Of a stretch of DNA of 64,000 nt, positions 47,578-57,800 are shown in pieces. Under the pieces are notes generated by a model. The model did not search any database. It had not been told where the DNA came from and saw only the letters and a list, made by a program, of their open reading frames with translations. A program made the translations under genes and the position numbers. Source of the DNA: Flavobacteriaceae bacterium UJ101 (lineage in GTDB: Bacteria; Bacteroidota; Bacteroidia; Flavobacteriales; UJ101). Location of the stretch: the NCBI GenBank assembly GCA_001880285.1, contig CP016269.1, forward strand, positions 2,924,501-2,988,500, given 5' to 3'. Numbering within the stretch: the first letter of the stretch is position 1; every line of letters starts with the position of its first letter.

Positions 47578-48708
47578 TTATAAGCGTTGTCCTAATATTT
47601 TAACTTGTTGCTCTTTCCATTCATAAAAATCACCTTCAATAATATGTTGACGTGCTTGAGTAACTAAGTCCAAATAAAATGCCAAATTATGAATTGAGGC
47701 AATCTGCTTTCCAAGATATTCTTTCGCTTGAAATAAATGTCTTAGGTAGGCTTTAGAATACTCATGGTCTACATATGACGTTCCTTTAGGATCTACAGGA
47801 GAAAAATCATTTTCCCATTTCTTATTTTTAATATTGATGATACCATCCCATGTAAATAATTGTCCATTTCGGGCATTTCGGGTAGGCATAACACAATCAA
47901 ACATATCAACACCTAAAGCAATATTTTCTAAAATATTAATTGGAGTTCCAACTCCCATTAAATAGCGGGGCTTATCTTTTGGAAGAATATTGCAAACGAT
48001 TTCGGTGGTTTGGTACATTTCTTCAGCTGGTTCTCCTACACTTAGTCCTCCAATAGCATTTCCGTCAGCTTCAAAAGAAGCAATAGTTTCAGCAGATTGA
48101 ATTCGTAAATCTTTGTAAGTACTCCCTTGTACAATAGGGAATAAAGATTGTTTATAATTATATATTTCAGGATTTTCAGTTAGCCAATCATCACATCGTT
48201 TCAACCAACGATGTGTCATTTCCATACTTTTTTTAGCATAAGTATAATCGCAAGGATAGGGTGTGCATTCATCAAAGGCCATTATGATGTCGGCACCTAT
48301 TTCTCGTTGAATATTCATAACACTTTCCGGAGAGAAAAAATGATAACTTCCATCAATGTGAGATTTAAATTTCACACCTTCTTCTGTAATTTTTCTTCGT
48401 CCTGATAAAGAATATACTTGATATCCTCCTGAATCTGTTAGAATAGGGCGATCCCAATTAATAAATTGATGAAGTCCACCAGCTTGTTTTAAGATGTTAG
48501 TTCCTGGTCGTAAATATAGATGATATGTGTTCCCTAAAATTATTTGGGCATTCACTTCTTCTTTCAATTCTCTTTGATGAACCGATTTTACAGAACCAAC
48601 AGTCCCTACGGGCATAAAGATAGGGGTCTTGATTTTTCCGTGATCTAAAGTTATTTCACCTGCTCTGGCACTTGATTTTGGATCGTTTTTCTCTAACTTA
48701 AATTCCAT
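47578..48708 (-). CDS. tgt: tRNA-guanine transglycosylase
   Basis: Tgt swaps guanine 34 for the preQ1 base in GUN-anticodon tRNAs. The protein has TPIFMPVGTVGSVK, ILTDSGGYQVYSL (nucleophile region), GGLSVGEPAEEMY and VMPTRNARNGQLFT. A longer ORF begins at a TTG (48717), but that codon lies inside the -7 box TATCTTTG (48715-48722), so I start at ATG 48708 (MEFKLEK, 376 residues). The usual zinc-binding Cys/His region near the C-terminus is altered: this protein lacks the CxCxxC cluster and ends with a shorter tail. Confidence 0.9.
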   Translation of the reverse strand: MEFKLEKNDPKSSARAGEITLDHGKIKTPIFMPVGTVGSVKSVHQRELKEEVNAQIILGNTYHLYLRPGTNILKQAGGLHQFINWDRPILTDSGGYQVYSLSGRRKITEEGVKFKSHIDGSYHFFSPESVMNIQREIGADIIMAFDECTPYPCDYTYAKKSMEMTHRWLKRCDDWLTENPEIYNYKQSLFPIVQGSTYKDLRIQSAETIASFEADGNAIGGLSVGEPAEEMYQTTEIVCNILPKDKPRYLMGVGTPINILENIALGVDMFDCVMPTRNARNGQLFTWDGIINIKNKKWENDFSPVDPKGTSYVDHEYSKAYLRHLFQAKEYLGKQIASIHNLAFYLDLVTQARQHIIEGDFYEWKEQQVKILGQRL

Positions 48709-48714
48709 AGTCGG

Positions 48715-48722
48715 CAAAGATA
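48715..48722 (-). promoter_or_regulatory. -7 promoter box of tgt
   Basis: TATCTTTG on the minus strand ends 6 bases before the ATG at 48706-48708. It rules out the longer TTG-initiated reading. Confidence 0.55.
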
Positions 48723-48767
48723 CGGAATTTATTATTTAAGTAGAGACGAATTTTAAGGTGTAGAAAG

Positions 48768-48863
48768 TTATTTTTCTTTATTCAAATAGAATACTGAAAT
48801 TAAAAAACCTCCCCAAATAATGGCAATATAGACAAGCATTAAAATAATAGCTGATGTATTCAT
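48768..48863 (-). CDS. MetS-type small subunit of an NSS transporter
   Basis: This 31-residue protein starts MNTSAIILMLVYIAIIWGGF and ends in YLNKEK: one hydrophobic helix plus a short basic-acidic tail. It resembles MetS, the single-helix subunit of the methionine/alanine NSS importer MetPS. Its ATG overlaps the stop of the transporter gene (ATGA), so translation is coupled, as in known metPS pairs. It is easily missed because of its size. Confidence 0.8.
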   Translation of the reverse strand: MNTSAIILMLVYIAIIWGGFLISVFYLNKEK

Positions 48864-50386
48864 GATTTTTCCTTTTTAAATGTTTTGATTTCTTCTAGAT
48901 CTTCCTTTTTCCATGGTATAAAAGATAATCCTATTGATATAGCGACAAGCACCATCATGGGAATTAAACCATATATTAAATTATTTTGTAATCCATACCC
49001 ACCATATCCATTTTCAGTATGAAAGTAATCTTCATAAATATTATAAGAAAAAATACTGATTAATATAAAAGCAGTCATGCTTAAACAAAAAATGTATCCT
49101 TTACCAAATCGAATAGGAGCAGTTCTATTTATATGCTTTAATATAGGTTTCCTAAATAATAAAAGAATTAAAATAATTTCAAGAATACCACCACTAATCA
49201 AAGCTGTTTTGTTAATGGCATTGTCAAAAATATCAAATAAAGAAAGTCCATTCCCAAATAGGAAAGCAATTCCCATTAACCACGCCAAACTAGCCGTTAG
49301 AACAACAGCTAATTTACGGTTGATTCTTAATTTATCAATTAAAGCAGCTACAACAACTTCTAAAACTGAAATTAAAGATGAAATACCTGCTAGTAATAAA
49401 GATCCAAAGAATAAAACACCAATTATTGCTCCTCCAGGCATATGGTTTAAAACTTCTGGAATTACAAAAAAGGTTAATCCGATTCCTTTACTTGCAATTT
49501 CGTTTATTGGAATTCCTTGTGATTGAGACATAAAACCTAGTGCAGCAAAAATTCCTATTCCAGCTAATAATTCTACACTAGAATTTCCTAAAGCAGTTGT
49601 AATAGCTGTACTGGTTACATCTGTGTTTTTTTTAGTGTAACTAGAATAAGTTATCATAATAGCAAAAGCAACAGAAAGACTGAAAAAGACTTGACTATAA
49701 GCATTTAACCAGATTTGAGGATCTGTTAGTTTACTAAAATCAGGAGTAAAAAAAGCATTTAATCCATTAATGGCGCCATCTAAAGATATTGCATAAGCTA
49801 CTACAGATGCAAACATGATTAATAATAAAGGAATGATAATTTTATTTACTTTTTCAATTCCTTTTTGTACTCCTGTTATAGAAATTAAGGCAATGACAAT
49901 CCAAAGCCCCGTATACATAGCGGCTACAGCTGTTGACAATTCTCCTTGAATGGAAATATTATCTGTAACTTGAACAACTTCATGTAAGAAAAATTGAGTT
50001 GTGTTAGAGCCCCAAGCAAGAGAAAAAGCATAAATCGTATACAATCCAACATAAGCAAGAATGATATTATAATACGTACTAATTCCAAAACTGATTAGAG
50101 TTTGAAACCATCCTAAAGCCTCCATTTTTCTATTAATTTTAGCATATGATTTAGGAGCTGATCCTCGTAAAAGATTACCTAAATTAAATTCTAAAATAAT
50201 TAGAGGAATACCCGCAGTTAAAATGGCAACTAAATAGGGGATGATAAAGGCACCTCCACCACTTTCATAAGCTTGTCCTGGGAATCGCCAGATATTTCCT
50301 AATCCTACTGCAGATCCCATTGCTGCTAATAAGAATCCCCACTTATTTGAAAATTGTGCTTTAGGTTTATTTTTTTTAATATTCAT
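48860..50386 (-). CDS. Sodium-dependent NSS family transporter
   Basis: This 508-residue membrane protein is a neurotransmitter:sodium symporter homologue. The first helix carries WGFLLAAMGSAVGLGNIWRFP, with the Na+- and substrate-binding unwound region, followed by GGGAFIIPYL. About 12 hydrophobic segments are seen. With the overlapping MetS-like ORF it probably imports methionine or another small neutral amino acid; this is inferred from the pairing. Confidence 0.92.
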   Translation of the reverse strand: MNIKKNKPKAQFSNKWGFLLAAMGSAVGLGNIWRFPGQAYESGGGAFIIPYLVAILTAGIPLIILEFNLGNLLRGSAPKSYAKINRKMEALGWFQTLISFGISTYYNIILAYVGLYTIYAFSLAWGSNTTQFFLHEVVQVTDNISIQGELSTAVAAMYTGLWIVIALISITGVQKGIEKVNKIIIPLLLIMFASVVAYAISLDGAINGLNAFFTPDFSKLTDPQIWLNAYSQVFFSLSVAFAIMITYSSYTKKNTDVTSTAITTALGNSSVELLAGIGIFAALGFMSQSQGIPINEIASKGIGLTFFVIPEVLNHMPGGAIIGVLFFGSLLLAGISSLISVLEVVVAALIDKLRINRKLAVVLTASLAWLMGIAFLFGNGLSLFDIFDNAINKTALISGGILEIILILLLFRKPILKHINRTAPIRFGKGYIFCLSMTAFILISIFSYNIYEDYFHTENGYGGYGLQNNLIYGLIPMMVLVAISIGLSFIPWKKEDLEEIKTFKKEKS

Positions 50387-50602
50387 AAAATTAAAAGGCT
50401 AATAGAAATTTGAAAACGAATGTACTATGTTTTCTTATTTAGAAAATATTTCTATTGTAATATTTATAAAATAGTAGTTTTTTTTATGAAATAATATGAA
50501 TTATATAGTAAATCTTGTAAAGATCTTAAATTTAAGGAAGATTTACTCCTAAATACTGCGTTTTTATAAGTAACTGTATTTTTGTAAATTATTAGGGTAG
50601 AT

Positions 50603-51571
50603 TTATAAATCTCTTTTAATTAAATACTCTGATAAATAGACTAGTTTTTCTTTACTTTTTAATGTAGTAACCTTACTTAAATGCTCTAATGCAAGTTTTT
50701 GGTAACGATAACTTTCATTAAGAGTCTCTTCAGGTATTTGTAAAGCTTCAAATAGTTGAATCACTTCATCTACCTTTTCTACTTTTTGAGAGGTAGAAGC
50801 ATACAAGGTTAATAAACGTTCTTTTTGTTGTGCATTACCTTTTTCTAAAGCTTTTAAATAGAGAATGGTTTTTTTGTTTTCATAAATATCACCTGCATGA
50901 CGTTTTCCTACTTTTTCCATATCACCATATATATCCAAATAATCATCTTGAATTTGGAAAGCAATTCCCAAATATTTACCAAATTGATATAAGTTTTCAG
51001 CATCTTCGTCTGAAGCTTTCCCAATCATAGCACCTATTTTTAATGATGTAGCGATTAAAACTGCAGTTTTTAAAGTAATCATTTCGATATAATCATGTAA
51101 AGTAACATCATCACGTGTTTCAAAATCCACATCATATTGTTGCCCTTCACATACTTCTATTGCTGTTTTGGTAAATAATTGAATACACTTTTTAAAAAGA
51201 GAAGGCTCTAAATCTTCAAATAATTCATAGGATTTAATCATCAAAGCATCACCAGAAAGTATGGCGGTATTAACATCCCATTTGGTATGAACAGTTTCAT
51301 TACCACGTCTAAGTGAAGCATCATCCATAATGTCATCATGAATTAAAGTAAAATTATGAAACCATTCTAAAGCAATAGCTGGTTTTTTAATTTTATCTAA
51401 ATCATCTGAAAATAATTCAAAAGCAGAAAGAGCCAAAATAGGGCGAATGTGTTTACCACCTAATTTTAAAATATAATTCAAAGGATCATACAAGTTATAA
51501 GGATCTTGTTTAAATTGATATTCCTCAATTGTATTTTTTATGAACTGAGTTTGCGTTTTGAATAATTCCAT
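50603..51571 (-). CDS. Polyprenyl diphosphate synthase
   Basis: This 322-residue trans-prenyltransferase condenses isopentenyl diphosphate into longer chains. It has the first Asp-rich motif LIHDDIMDDASLRRG, the second QIQDDYLDIYGD, and GGKHIRPIL. The chain length is not obvious; farnesyl, geranylgeranyl or longer products are possible. It is transcribed away from the tetR gene. A -7-like box TATATTTA lies before it, with the TTGGT palindrome (51608-51621) at the -33 position. Confidence 0.9.
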   Translation of the reverse strand: MELFKTQTQFIKNTIEEYQFKQDPYNLYDPLNYILKLGGKHIRPILALSAFELFSDDLDKIKKPAIALEWFHNFTLIHDDIMDDASLRRGNETVHTKWDVNTAILSGDALMIKSYELFEDLEPSLFKKCIQLFTKTAIEVCEGQQYDVDFETRDDVTLHDYIEMITLKTAVLIATSLKIGAMIGKASDEDAENLYQFGKYLGIAFQIQDDYLDIYGDMEKVGKRHAGDIYENKKTILYLKALEKGNAQQKERLLTLYASTSQKVEKVDEVIQLFEALQIPEETLNESYRYQKLALEHLSKVTTLKSKEKLVYLSEYLIKRDL

Positions 51572-51607
51572 GTGATACTTTTAAAGAGGTAAATATAATT
51601 CTAATTA

Positions 51608-51648
51608 TTGGTATAAACCAAGGAAACTTTTTTTGTTTTTATAGTTTC
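51608..51648. promoter_or_regulatory. Candidate TetR operator between divergent genes
   Basis: TTGGT-ATAA-ACCAA (51608-51621) and GAAACT-N14-AGTTTC (51623-51648) are inverted repeats. The second overlaps the -33 element of the tetR promoter. Either could be the operator of the adjacent TetR regulator. Confidence 0.35.
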
Positions 51649-51662
51649 TTAACCTATATTTG
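51633..51662 (+). promoter_or_regulatory. Promoter of the tetR-RND efflux operon
   Basis: TTG (51633-51635), 19 bases, then TATATTTG (51655-51662) is an exact fit to the Bacteroidota promoter. Transcription would begin near 51667, just before the ATG at 51673. Confidence 0.75.
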
Positions 51663-51672
51663 CATGCTAATT

Positions 51673-52275
51673 ATGATAAATACAAAGGAAAAAATATTAG
51701 AAAAATCTGCAGAATTGTTTTTATCAATAGGTGTCAAAGCAATTACTATGGATGATGTATCAAGTTCGCTTGGTATGTCAAAAAAGACATTGTACAATCA
51801 TTTTTCAACAAAAAAAGTGTTAATTAAAGAAACGTTAACTTTTTTTTTCAATCGTATTGATAAGATTATTGAAGAAATAAATTCACGTGATTTAAATGCA
51901 ATAGAAAAATGGTTAGTAACGTTAGAAGAAATATCATCTGTTGTACATATAGATGATAAGGGGAGTTGTTCATTACAAATAAAAAAATACTATCCTAATA
52001 TATTTGAAGAGGTTCAAGCACAACAATGGGAAATTATACGAAGAAATTTTCATAAAAACCTATCACAAGGAATGTTGGAAGGACTCTTTAGGGAGGATTT
52101 TGATATGGATTTATTTATTCGTTTTTATTATTCTGGTATATTAAATATAGAAGAACATAGTATTTTTGAGGGGATTAATTTATCGTATAAAGAATTAAAG
52201 AAAAAGTTTATAGAATTTCAAATTCGTTCAATAGCAACAGAAGAAGGAATTAAAGAATTAGAAAGGATATTATAA
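51673..52275 (+). CDS. TetR/AcrR family regulator
   Basis: This roughly 200-residue regulator has the N-terminal helix-turn-helix: KILEKSAELFLSIGVKAITMDDVSSSLGMSKKTLYNHF. The C-terminal ligand domain is not of a known subtype. An earlier in-frame ATG at 51664 would lie almost on the -7 box, so I chose the ATG at 51673. Its stop overlaps the start of the TolC gene (TAATG). It most likely represses its own efflux operon. Confidence 0.92.
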   Translation: MINTKEKILEKSAELFLSIGVKAITMDDVSSSLGMSKKTLYNHFSTKKVLIKETLTFFFNRIDKIIEEINSRDLNAIEKWLVTLEEISSVVHIDDKGSCSLQIKKYYPNIFEEVQAQQWEIIRRNFHKNLSQGMLEGLFREDFDMDLFIRFYYSGILNIEEHSIFEGINLSYKELKKKFIEFQIRSIATEEGIKELERIL

Positions 52276-53639
52276 TGAGAAATAAATTTAAGAAATTAAC
52301 ATTATTATTTTTAAATTTCCCTATTATGATCTTCTCTCAAAATGTAGAAAATGATTCGATTCAGAGCCATCATTTCACATTTGAAGAAGCAATTAATTAT
52401 GGAGCTAAAAATAATTATGACATACAAAATGCAGACTATGATATTGATGCAGCTGAAAAAAGAGTGTGGGAAACAATTTCAGAAGGATTACCACAAATTG
52501 ATGGAACAGTACAATATCAAAATAATTTAAAACAGCTAGTATCTATTATACCTGGAGAAGCCGTAGGGGGAGAACCAGGAACATTTGTAGAAACTGTTTT
52601 TGGTACTAAGCAAAGTATGGTAGCAGGAATTGGGTGGAACCAATTGATTTTTAGTGGGAACTATTTAGTAGGAATACAATCTTCTAAAGTATATAAACAA
52701 GTTACTGAATTAGCTAAAAATAAGACGGAAATAAATGTAAAAACAGCTGTCGCACAAGCTTATAGCACGGTAATTATTGCTAAAGAAAATGTGAAAATTT
52801 TAGAACGAAATATTGAGGTAGCTAAAAAGAATTTACATGAATCATCAGAAACCTATAAAGCAGGTTTTGTTGAATTACAAGCTGTTGAGCAATTAGAATT
52901 AAGTTTAGCACAATTAAAAAATGCATATGAACGTTCAAAGCGTTTAGTGAAAGTATCAAAAGATAATTTGAAATTTGTAATGGGAATACCTGTGGTAGAA
53001 GAAATTGTATTAGAGGATACAATTGATGATATGATTACAAATAATTTAGTTGATTCATTAATAAAAGAAGAATTCTTAGTAGAGAACAATATTGATTATT
53101 TGATTTCTCAGAATACGATTAAATCAAATGAACTATTGGTGAAATTAAATAAGTCTAACGCTTTACCTACCTTAACTGGGAGTTTAAATTATAGCTATAC
53201 AAAAAATTCAGAGGATTTTCCATTATGGGAAGATGAGTTTAATTGGAATCCTAGTTTAGTGCTAGGAATTAATTTAAATGTTCCTATTTTTAGTTCTTTT
53301 AAAAGAAGGTCACAACGTCAACAAGCTGAAATTGAGTTAGAAAAAGCACATGTTTCCAATACAAAATTAGAAGAAGAATTGGAGCTAAATGTACGTACAC
53401 AACGTACTTCTTATGAAAATTCAGTTGAAACTTATTATACATCGAAAGATAATATGGAATTGGCAGAAAAAATTTATAAAAAAGAAACAATTAAATATTT
53501 TGAAGGAATCTCAACAAGTAATGATTTAAGAGTTTCTGAAAACCAATATTATAATACGCAGAGTAATTATGTAACCTCTGTATCCGATTTAATTAATGCA
53601 AAAATTGAGTTAGATAAAGCTTTAAATAAATATAACTAA
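52275..53639 (+). CDS. TolC family outer-membrane efflux protein
   Basis: This 454-residue protein has a signal peptide (about 1-22) and long helical segments of the outer-membrane efflux protein family: FTFEEAINYGAKNNYDIQ opens the first repeat, and NVKTAVAQAYSTVIIAKENVKIL is typical. It forms the exit duct for the adaptor and pump encoded next. There are 9 bases to the next gene. Confidence 0.93.
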   Translation: MRNKFKKLTLLFLNFPIMIFSQNVENDSIQSHHFTFEEAINYGAKNNYDIQNADYDIDAAEKRVWETISEGLPQIDGTVQYQNNLKQLVSIIPGEAVGGEPGTFVETVFGTKQSMVAGIGWNQLIFSGNYLVGIQSSKVYKQVTELAKNKTEINVKTAVAQAYSTVIIAKENVKILERNIEVAKKNLHESSETYKAGFVELQAVEQLELSLAQLKNAYERSKRLVKVSKDNLKFVMGIPVVEEIVLEDTIDDMITNNLVDSLIKEEFLVENNIDYLISQNTIKSNELLVKLNKSNALPTLTGSLNYSYTKNSEDFPLWEDEFNWNPSLVLGINLNVPIFSSFKRRSQRQQAEIELEKAHVSNTKLEEELELNVRTQRTSYENSVETYYTSKDNMELAEKIYKKETIKYFEGISTSNDLRVSENQYYNTQSNYVTSVSDLINAKIELDKALNKYN

Positions 53640-53648
53640 GAAAAAGAT

Positions 53649-54833
53649 ATGAAAAAAATATATAGTTTATTGTTCACGGTTCCTTTGTTAGTAATAGTAT
53701 CGTGTAGTGAAGAGAAAAAAATAGAGAGACAATCTGTTGAAAAAGTAATTGAAACAGGAAATTTAGAATCTATTAAACAGAAGAAAGCAGAGATAAGTGC
53801 TGAATATAATAAATTGAGAGATGAACTTTCTCAATTGGATATTGAAATTGACAAACTGGATACTGTACAAAGGTTACCAATTGTAACAACAATAGAAGTT
53901 AACGATACGTTGTTTAACCATTTTCTTGAACTTCAAGGAAGTGTTGAAACGAAAAAAAATATTATAATTTTTCCTGAATATGCAGGTATTTTATCTAAAG
54001 TATACGTAACACAAGGACAAACCGTAAAAAAAGGGCAGACGTTAGCTAAGATTGATGACGGAGGTTTAACACAACAATTGGCACAATTAGAAGTACAATA
54101 CCAATTGGCTAAAACTACTTATGAGCGTCAAAAGCGTTTATGGGATCAAAAAATTGGTTCTGAAATACAGTTTTTACAAGCAAAATCTAATATGGAGGCT
54201 CAAAGAAAAGGAATGGCCGCTATGAAAGATCAAATTGCCAAAACATATGTAGTAGCACCTTTTAGTGGAGTTATTGATGATGTAATTACAGAACAAGGAT
54301 CTGTAGTAGCTCCAGGGTCTTCTCAATTATTTCGAATTGTTAATTTAAGTAATATGTATATCAAAACAGATGTTCCTGAAAATTACTTACCAACTGTGAA
54401 ACGAGGAACACCTGTACAAGTATATTTACCAGTTTTAGGAGAGACGATTCATACCAATATTAGACAAGTTGGAAATAATATTAATGTGAATAATCGTGCT
54501 TTTGAAATAGAAATTGATGTGCCTAATAAAAATGGAATGATAAAGCCAAATTTAACAGCTCAATTAAAAATTAATGATTATCGTAGTGATAATGCAATTT
54601 TGGTTCCTCAAAGTGTTATTTCTGAAAACGCTTTAGGAGAACAATATCTTTATGTAATCGAAGGTTTAAATGAGAAGTCAGAAGCAAAAGTGGTCAAACG
54701 TATTATTACAACTGGTTTATCACAAGATGAAAATATAGAAGTGTTAACAGGTTTAAAATCAGGTGATCAAATTATTAGCGAAGGAGCGCGTAGTGTGAAA
54801 GATGGTGTAAAAGTGATTGTAAAAAACTTTTAA
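53649..54833 (+). CDS. RND efflux periplasmic adaptor
   Basis: This 394-residue membrane fusion protein has a lipobox (VPLLVIVSC), a coiled coil (about 40-75), the lipoyl half-motifs GILSKVYVTQGQTVKKGQTLAKI and TYVVAPFSGVIDDVITEQGSVV, and a beta-barrel domain. It links the TolC-like duct to the RND pump. Confidence 0.93.
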   Translation: MKKIYSLLFTVPLLVIVSCSEEKKIERQSVEKVIETGNLESIKQKKAEISAEYNKLRDELSQLDIEIDKLDTVQRLPIVTTIEVNDTLFNHFLELQGSVETKKNIIIFPEYAGILSKVYVTQGQTVKKGQTLAKIDDGGLTQQLAQLEVQYQLAKTTYERQKRLWDQKIGSEIQFLQAKSNMEAQRKGMAAMKDQIAKTYVVAPFSGVIDDVITEQGSVVAPGSSQLFRIVNLSNMYIKTDVPENYLPTVKRGTPVQVYLPVLGETIHTNIRQVGNNINVNNRAFEIEIDVPNKNGMIKPNLTAQLKINDYRSDNAILVPQSVISENALGEQYLYVIEGLNEKSEAKVVKRIITTGLSQDENIEVLTGLKSGDQIISEGARSVKDGVKVIVKNF

Positions 54834-54854
54834 AAAACCGAAAAGAAAAAATTT

Positions 54855-57800
54855 ATGAGTGATCAAAATACCAAAAAAGAAAAACAATTCGGTTTATCTA
54901 CTTGGGCAATTAATAATCGGATGACCATTTATGTCATGATGGCTTTGTTTCTTTTTATGGGAGAATCAGCCTATTATAATATGGCACGAGAAAATTTCCC
55001 CGAAATAATTGAAACCAAAATATACGTTAGTTCATTATATGCTGGAAATACAGCTGAAGATGTTGAAAAACTAATTACCGATCCACTAGAAGAAGAATTA
55101 AAGAATATTTCAAATGTGGTAGAAGTAACCTCTACCTCACAAGAAGATTATTCTATTATAACGATTGAGTTTGATGAAAATATTTCAGTTGAATCAGCTA
55201 AACAAAAAGTAAAAGATGAAGTAGATGTTGTAGTAGCAGATCCTGATTGGCCTTTATCTAATGGTGCAAAAGTTGAACCTAATGTGTTTGATTTAAACAT
55301 GTCAGAAGAACAAGCCATTATGAATATTAATTTGTATGGTGATTATACAACCAAACAATTAAAAGATTATGCAGAATTACTACAAGATGAGATTGAAACG
55401 ATTCCTGAAATTAAAGAAGCGAGTATTCGTGGAGCTCAAGAATTAGAAGTAGAAGTGGCAGTTGATATTTATAAAATGATGGGAGCTAATGTTAGTTTCG
55501 ATAACGTTATCAATGCCATTAATAATGGAAACCTAACCGTCTCAGGAGGAAATTTAATTTCTAATAAACAACGTCGTAATATTCGAGTAATTGGAGAAAT
55601 TGAAAGGCCATCTGATTTAGAAAATTTTGTTGTTAAAAGTCAAAACGGTGCTGTTTATTTAAAAGATATTGCAACCATTTCTTTTAAAGAGGAAGATAAA
55701 ACAACCTATGCTCGAGAAATGGGAAACCAAGTTGTGATGCTGGATGTAAAAAAACGTTCAGGAAAAAACATGGTAGATGCTGTTGAACAGGTGTATGAAA
55801 AAATTAAAGAAGGAGAAGAAACCTATTTACCTTCTGATCTTAAAATTACTGTAGCCAACGATCAAAAAGATCGAACCGTTAACCAAGTAGATGATTTAGT
55901 AAACAACATTATTTTTGGTGTAATATTGGTTGTAGGAGTTTTGATGTTCTTTTTAGGTTTTAGAAATGCCTTATTTGTTGGTTTTGCGATTCCAATGTCA
56001 ATGTTTATTTCTTTCATGATTTTACAAATGTTAGGATTTACGTTGAACACAATGGTTTTATTTGCTATGGTGATGGGACTGGGAATGCTTGTTGATAATG
56101 GAATTGTAGTAGTAGAAAATGTTTATTCATTGATGGATGAAAGAGGAATGTCTGCAAAAGAAGCTGCTATTCAAGGAGTAAGCGAAATTGCCTTTCCTAT
56201 TATTATTTCAACAGCAACAACAGTGGCAGCCTTTATTCCTTTAGGATTATGGCCTGGAACAATGGGGCAATTTATGATTTATTTCCCTAAAACTTTATCT
56301 ATTGTATTAGGCTCCTCTTTATTTGTAGCGATTTTCTTCAATTCGATGCTAACAGCCGAATTCATGAAAACAGAAGAAGGAAAAATAACCAATAAAGCCT
56401 TATTTTTATATACCGCTATCTTAGTTGGAACAGGTGTATTAGCTATTCTTTTTGGGAAATTAGGGTCTGGAGTATTTGGTTTTGGAGCATTGTTAATTTT
56501 TGCAGCTGTCTTTTTATGGTTGTATCGATTTTTATTAGAACCAGCAGCCAATTTCTTCCAAAATCGTATTTTAACATGGATGGAACGTGTATATAAAAGC
56601 TTTTTAAGTTTTGCTTTAAAAGGATGGCACGCTATTGCATTCTTGATTGGGACATTTGCATTATTAGTTTTTTCAATTATGTTAGTTGGAATGGCTCAAC
56701 CAAAAGTTGAATTTTTCCCAGAGAATAAACCCAACCAAATTATTACTTATATAGAATATCCACAGGGAACTGATATTGAAAAAACCAACGCTATCACAAA
56801 AGATGTAGAAAAGAAAATCTTTGATGTATTGAAACAATATACAGATGATGATGGATATAATTATATGGTTGAATCAGCTGTATCACAGGTAGGAGAAGGA
56901 GCAGGGAATCCGCAAACAGATGGAGGATCTACCGCTGAAATGCCTCATAAAGGGAAAATTACCGTTTCTATGCGAGAATACAAGTATCGAAGAGGTGTTG
57001 ATTCAGAAGATATTCAAAAACAAATTCAAGAAGCTGTAAAAGGATATCCAGGCGTTTCCATTACAGTTGAAAAAGATGCAGCAGGACCTCCGGCTGGTTA
57101 TCCAGTGAATATCGAAATCACAGGAAATGATTACGATGAGTTAATTATTACAGCGAATGATATAAAAAATTATATTGAAAATACAGGAGTAGATGGTATT
57201 GAAGATTTACGCTTAGATGTAACCAAGTCAAAACCAGGTATTCAAGTTGAAGTAGATCGTAAAAAAGCAGGTGAATTAGGTGTTGCTGTAGGACAAGTTG
57301 GATTACAAATTCGTCGTTCACTTTATGGTGAAAAATCGGGGACTTATAAAAAAGATGGTGACGATTATGATATTTATGTTCGATTTAATGAAGAAAATCG
57401 TTATAATATCAATTCATTATTCAATCAACAAATTGTATTTAGAGATCAACTCTCAGGGCAATTGAAGCAAGTTCCATTATCTGCAGTTACAGAAAAGAAA
57501 AATGTATCTTCATTTACAGCTATTAAACACCGTGATTTAAAACGAGTTGTAACAGTTTACTCAGATGTATTACCAGGATATAATGCTACTGAAATTGTAA
57601 ATCAATTAAAAGGAGAACTAAAAGGATTTAAAACCCCAAATGGTGTAAAGTTTAGTTTTACAGGAGAAATGGAAGAACAAGAAGATAATATGATGTTCTT
57701 ATTATCAGCTTTAGCATCAGGATTAGGTTTGATTATGTTATTATTGGTATTCCAATTTAATTCTATTTCAAAACCAACGATTATTATGATTGCTATTTTC

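Noticed and set aside
48709-48717. TTG start of tgt
   Set aside because: It lies inside the -7 promoter box, so it would not be transcribed.
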